In this document: positions 40,776-44,012 of the stretch, in pieces | Numbering within the stretch: the first letter of the stretch is position 1 | Layout of the letters: each line of letters starts with the position of its first letter | Origin: Actinomycetota bacterium | Lineage (GTDB): Bacteria > Actinomycetota > Thermoleophilia > Gaiellales > Gaiellaceae | NCBI GenBank assembly: GCA_013816245.1 | Contig: JACDEU010000021.1 | Span: forward strand, 1-44,012 | DNA: 44,012 nt | Reading direction: 5' to 3' | Position numbers and translations under genes: made by a program | Notes under the pieces: generated by a model | What the model saw: only the letters and a program-made list of their open reading frames with translations | The model's database searches: none | What the model was told of the DNA's origin: nothing

Positions 40776-40840
40776 CTTCTAGCGAAATCGCGAAACTTGA
40801 ATCCGCGTGGCGATCCCTGCTTCTAGCGAAACCGCGAAAG
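40776..40840 (+). repeat. Direct repeat CTTCTAGCGAAAyCGCGAAA, two units
   Basis: Two 21-base near-identical units at 40776-40796 and 40820-40840, 23 bases apart. A third, partly matching copy is next to hairpin copy D (43561-43573, minus strand). They may be protein-binding sites upstream of the regulator gene at 41002 or part of the mobile repeat. Confidence 0.6.
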
Positions 40841-41001
40841 CTCTTTGCCGTCTCGGTTAAAGCCGTTGATCGGGGAGTCTGGTGGCCCCCTTCGCCTCGT
40901 GCGCGAGGCCAGGCCGGGTCTGGTTATCAGATCAAGCAGGCGCTTTCGCGAGACGGCCGTAAAGCGCTCACCCCTGACATACACCTGGTCTGTGGCGCAT
41001 C

Positions 41002-43488
41002 ATGCCGCTTGTGCAGCGGGATCTTCCTTCCGGGACCGTCACCTTTCTCTTCAGCGACGTGGAGGGCTCGACGCGGCTGCTCGAGGAGCTCGGGGCCGAG
41101 GAGTACTCGAAGGCGCTCGCCGAACATCGCCGACTGATCCGCGAGGCTTGCACACGTTTCGGTGGGGTCGAGGTGGACACCCAGGGAGACGCCTTCTTCG
41201 TCGCCTTCCCGACCGCACCGGGAGCGGTCGAGGCGGCGCAGGCGATTAGCGACGGGCTCGGGCCCGGCCCGATCCGGGTGCGGCTCGGATTGCACACCGG
41301 GACGCCGCTCGTCACCGATGAGGGCTACGTCGGCGCCGATGTGCATCGCGCCGCTCGGATCGCCGCCGCCGGCCACGGCGGGCAGGTGCTCGTTTCGGCC
41401 TCGACCGCGGGGCTCGTGCAGATCGAGCTCCGGGACCTTGGCGAGCATCGCTTCAAGGATCTCGCCGCGCCAGAGCGCGTGTTCCAGCTCGGTGGCGATG
41501 AGTATCCGCCGCTCCGCAGTCTCCGCAACGTTCGTCTGCCTGTGCCGGCGACACCGTTCCTCGGCCGCGAGCTCGAGCTCCAACGCGTGGTCGAGTTCCT
41601 CGTACGCCAGGACGTCCGACTGCTGACGTTGACCGGCCCCGGCGGGACGGGGAAGACACGGCTTGCGCTTCAGGCTGCGGCTGAGGCATCCGACCGCTAT
41701 CCAGACGGAATCTGGTGGGTGCCGCTTGCAGCGCTGCGTGATTCTGCGCTTCTCCTCGCGGCCGTTGCGCAAGCGCTCGGGGTGAAGGAGCAGCCCGGCC
41801 GCGATCTCGACGAGACGCTGACCGCCGAGCTGGCTGGGAAGCGGGCGCTGATCCTGCTCGACAACGCCGAACATCTGTTGCCCGAGGCAGCCGAGGAGAT
41901 TGCTCGGCTGGTCCCGACGAGCGGGCCGGCACTCCTTGTCACGAGCCGCGAGCGCCTGCAGCTACAAGGTGAGCAGGTGTATCCGGTGCCGACGCTTGCC
42001 GAGCGAGACGGCGTCGACCTCTTCCTCACGCGAGCGCGGACGCTCGAGCCTGCATTCGCGGCGAACGGTTCGGTCGGCGAGCTCTGTTCACGGCTCGACA
42101 ACCTGCCGCTTGCGCTCGAGCTCGCGGCGGCGCGCACGACGCTCTTTTCGCCGGAGCAGCTGCTCGAACGCCTCTCACAGCGCCTCGGCCTGTTCAAGGG
42201 AGCACGTGACGCAGATCCCCGCCAGCGAACGCTGCGCGCGACGATCGAATGGTCGTACGACCTACTCGCTCCCGAGGAACAGCGACTGTTCCGCTCCCTG
42301 TCTGTGTTCGCCGGCGGTTGCACCTATGAGGCGGCCGAGGAGGTCTGCGGCGCCGACCCCGACAACCTCCACTCTCTTCTCGACAAGAGCCTGCTGCGAC
42401 GGCGCGACTCGACGTTCGGCTCGCGCTACTGGATGCTCGAGACGATCAGGGAGTACGCGGCCGAGCGGCTTGAGAAGAGCGGCGCCGCCATGGCGCTGCG
42501 ACGGCGACACGCGGAATGGTGCTGCGTACTGGCGGAGCGACTGATCAGTTTGCCGGGTCATATGGACGAGCATGGAGGCGACAGCGAAGAGGGGTTCGAA
42601 CGCCTTGAGCACGAAAACGACAACATCCAAAGCGCTCTCGGATGGGCATGGGCAACTGATGAAGACGAACTTGGCCTGCGCTTGGGCGCTGCATGCTTCA
42701 AGTGCTGGATCGTACGAGCGCACTTCCGCGATGCCGCCGCCTGGCTCGAGGTCGCCGCACCAAGGATCCCGCTTGCTCCACCGCGCGTTCAGCTGCAGGC
42801 GCTCAAGGTCGCCGGCTTGACGGCATTCTTCGTTCTCACCGACACCGAAGAGGCCGATCGCTACTGGGCACGCGCTCGAGCCGTTGCCGAACAGCTGGGT
42901 GAGGCTGATGAGATCGCCTGGATCGAGAGCAGGCGGCCGGCGTCGCGTGGGAGCGAGGCGACCTCGAGCTCGCTTGCGAGCTGCACGAGACAAACCTGGC
43001 GCAAGCCCGTGCGAGCGGCAACCGCCACCGCGAAGCCGACGCGCTCCACGTACTCGGTGAGGTGCTGCGCGACCTCGGACGATTCAACGAGGCGGAGCGA
43101 GCACTTCTCGAGGCCGACGCCATCTATCGCGGGGCCAGCGCACCGGAATCAGTCATCGCTGCGAACACCCATAGCCTCGGCGACCTGGCCCTCGACCGAG
43201 GCGACCTCGCCACAGCCTCTATCCTCTATCGCCAGATCGTCGATGAGCTCCGCGGCCGCTCGCCAGGGGACCTCGTCGTTTGCCTCGCGGGAATCGCGAG
43301 CGTTCTCGCCGAGCGTAAACGTGACGAGGCGGCGGCGACGATCTGGGGGGCGGTCGGCGCCGCCGAGGAGACACTGGGGTTTCGCATGCTGGCAGCAGAG
43401 CGGCGCCGCTACGAGAGTCGCCTCGCACGACTGGAGGGCACACCAGCATGGACCGAGGGTAGGCGCCTCACACTCGAGGAGGCGGTAG
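41002..43488 (+). CDS. Class III cyclase-like/NB-ARC/TPR regulator, frameshifted
   Basis: An N-terminal class III nucleotidyl-cyclase domain (about 10-165) has both metal aspartates (D19 in FSDVEGS, D63 in GDAFF), but the usual asparagine in VNRAAR is histidine (H115), so activity is doubtful. Next is an NB-ARC-like ATPase with GPGGTGKT (212-219) and ILLDNAEHL, LPLALELAAART, and then helical, TPR-like repeats. True coding continues in this frame only to about 42930. Beyond this the protein switches frame (see the next entry). This architecture is common in actinobacterial LuxR/AfsR-like regulators, here without a DNA-binding domain. Confidence 0.82.
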   Translation: MPLVQRDLPSGTVTFLFSDVEGSTRLLEELGAEEYSKALAEHRRLIREACTRFGGVEVDTQGDAFFVAFPTAPGAVEAAQAISDGLGPGPIRVRLGLHTGTPLVTDEGYVGADVHRAARIAAAGHGGQVLVSASTAGLVQIELRDLGEHRFKDLAAPERVFQLGGDEYPPLRSLRNVRLPVPATPFLGRELELQRVVEFLVRQDVRLLTLTGPGGTGKTRLALQAAAEASDRYPDGIWWVPLAALRDSALLLAAVAQALGVKEQPGRDLDETLTAELAGKRALILLDNAEHLLPEAAEEIARLVPTSGPALLVTSRERLQLQGEQVYPVPTLAERDGVDLFLTRARTLEPAFAANGSVGELCSRLDNLPLALELAAARTTLFSPEQLLERLSQRLGLFKGARDADPRQRTLRATIEWSYDLLAPEEQRLFRSLSVFAGGCTYEAAEEVCGADPDNLHSLLDKSLLRRRDSTFGSRYWMLETIREYAAERLEKSGAAMALRRRHAEWCCVLAERLISLPGHMDEHGGDSEEGFERLEHENDNIQSALGWAWATDEDELGLRLGAACFKCWIVRAHFRDAAAWLEVAAPRIPLAPPRVQLQALKVAGLTAFFVLTDTEEADRYWARARAVAEQLGEADEIAWIESRRPASRGSEATSSSLASCTRQTWRKPVRAATATAKPTRSTYSVRCCATSDDSTRRSEHFSRPTPSIAGPAHRNQSSLRTPIASATWPSTEATSPQPLSSIARSSMSSAAARQGTSSFASRESRAFSPSVNVTRRRRRSGGRSAPPRRHWGFACWQQSGAATRVASHDWRAHQHGPRVGASHSRRR

Positions 43489-43511
43489 GCCAAGCTCAAA
43501 AGCACCGATAA
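42935..43511 (+). pseudogene. C-terminal TPR part of the cyclase/NB-ARC regulator in the shifted frame
   Basis: The protein-like sequence continues one frame over as AWERGDLELACELHETNLA, then DALHVLGEVLRDLGRFNEAE and further TPR-like helices to EEAVGQAQKHR and a stop at 43509-43511. The break is a one-base change around 42925-42945, in sequence GAGAGCAGGCGGCCGGCG. If the base is a sequencing error the intact protein would be about 836 residues. Confidence 0.7.
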
Positions 43512-43550
43512 CAGCCGACAACGCACGCGACGTGGGAGGTGACCAACATC

Positions 43551-43662
43551 AGGTTTTATGGTTTCGCTAGAAGCTGGTTCGAGTAGCGTTGTCGCTTTCT
43601 GGTGGAAGTGCGACAGAAACCTGCGCTCGCTCACACGCGTCACAGAATGTGAGCACGACGTC
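43551..43662 (-). repeat. Hairpin repeat family 1, copy D
   Basis: On the minus strand the flank GTGCTCACATTCTGTGACGC matches copy B, and the hairpin TGTCGC...GCGACA core (43590-43615) follows. One arm differs by an A for C. Beyond it lies CTTCTAGCGAAACC, the same motif as the direct repeat at 40776-40840. It begins about 40 bases after the regulator gene. Confidence 0.85.
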
Positions 43663-43684
43663 CGGCCCAACCCGCCCGCAAACC

Positions 43685-43756
43685 TGTGGGGTGCGTAAAT
43701 TCGATCCGAAACATGCAATCGCCGATTTGCAGGGCGAACCGACTTTACGCACCCCA
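43685..43756 (-). repeat. MITE-like repeat family 2, copy 2
   Basis: 72 bases bounded by perfect 13-bp inverted repeats TGGGGTGCGTAAA and TTTACGCACCCCA. Reverse-complemented, it aligns with copy 1 over both ends and the exact core CCTGCAAATCGGC. It lies 22 bases from hairpin copy D. Confidence 0.85.
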
Positions 43757-43780
43757 GCAGTGCCCACCCCATGAAGAGAG

Positions 43781-44008
43781 CTACACCGGTGGGCCGTCGT
43801 CCACCTGCGTGGTGGTGCGCCGCCGGGTTCCGCCGGCGAAGCCACCCCACGATGACCAAAAGATCATCGAAAGTACGAGACCGAGGATCCCGACGATAAG
43901 CAGGATCACGCCGACGACAGTGATATCTAGGCCGGATACCTCGGTGTTGACGGCCCAGGTGAGGATCGCGCCTACAGCGATCAAAAACATGCTGACTCCG
44001 AGTCCCAC
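43781..44008 (-). CDS. DUF6458-family small membrane protein
   Basis: 75 residues from GTG at 44008. Two membrane helices: VSMFLIAVGAILTWAV and ITVVGVILLIVGILGLVLSM, then FWSSWGGFAG and a basic RRRTTT tail with VDDG. This is the common actinobacterial DUF6458 arrangement. The protein at 36028-36237 looks like a single-helix relative. The ribosome-binding region is outside the window. Confidence 0.85.
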   Translation of the reverse strand: MGLGVSMFLIAVGAILTWAVNTEVSGLDITVVGVILLIVGILGLVLSMIFWSSWGGFAGGTRRRTTTQVDDGPPV

Positions 44009-44012
44009 GTCG

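Noticed and set aside
30566-43662. CRISPR array from recurring short repeats
   Set aside because: Copies are kilobases apart, in both orientations, with no spacers or cas genes.
28767-44012. Prophage or conjugative element
   Set aside because: No structural, replication or transfer gene was recognised; only an excisionase remnant and insertion sequences are present.

Overview
The window is high-GC DNA with many GTG starts, start/stop overlaps (ATGA, GTGA) and short gaps between genes. The gene content points to an actinobacterium: an initiator tRNA starting CGCGGGG, a transhydrogenase alpha subunit split in two, a baeRF/VLRF1-type release-factor homologue and DUF6458-like membrane proteins. 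My best guess is a deep-branching Thermoleophilia (Gaiellales or Solirubrobacterales). That placement is inference from gene content and style, because no rRNA is present.

Bases 1-28,500 are compact core genome. In order they hold: a truncated tRNA 3' half; tRNA-fMet; a PAP2 phosphatase; Ppx/GppA exopolyphosphatase; glutamate dehydrogenase coupled to a CBS-domain protein; tRNA-Leu(UAA); a membrane-anchored unknown; a small CsbD-like protein; RmuC; a baeRF/VLRF1-like protein; thioredoxin reductase; a CorA-like channel followed by a zinc-ribbon/PAS protein; a methyltransferase overlapping endonuclease III; an AddA/AddB-like helicase-nuclease pair; a zinc-finger miniprotein; topoisomerase IB; an isocitrate/isopropylmalate dehydrogenase family enzyme; remnants of tatA and tatC; an operon of DedA, phosphoesterase and HD-GYP protein; and a probable six-gene operon pntA1-pntA2-pntB-glycosyltransferase-sugar phosphotransferase-ornithine cyclodeaminase family. 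Repair genes (rmuC, nth, addA, addB, topoisomerase IB) are notably clustered.

From about 28.5 kb to the end the character changes to accessory DNA with low coding density. It contains a frameshifted IS1595-type transposase end, a complete 1.34-kb DDE insertion sequence with 16-bp perfect inverted repeats, a 270-bp internally deleted IS481-type element still flanked by a 6-bp target duplication, and two small repeat families. One family is a hairpin repeat in four copies. The other is a MITE-like element in two inverted copies. There are also several broken genes: a frameshifted excisionase that contains a tRNA-like 5' segment, and an L,D-transpeptidase remnant.

Embedded in this region are apparently functional units: an operon encoding a lipoprotein, an Nramp-related transporter with altered metal-site motifs and two PRC-barrel proteins; a PrcB-type lipoprotein; a universal-stress-like protein; a thioredoxin-fold protein; and a large cyclase/NB-ARC/TPR regulator broken by one frameshift. 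The best candidates for new biology are the two repeat families, the PRC/Nramp operon, the possible stop-codon read-through tail on the CBS protein, and the promoter/terminator micro-unit at 5.03-5.11 kb.
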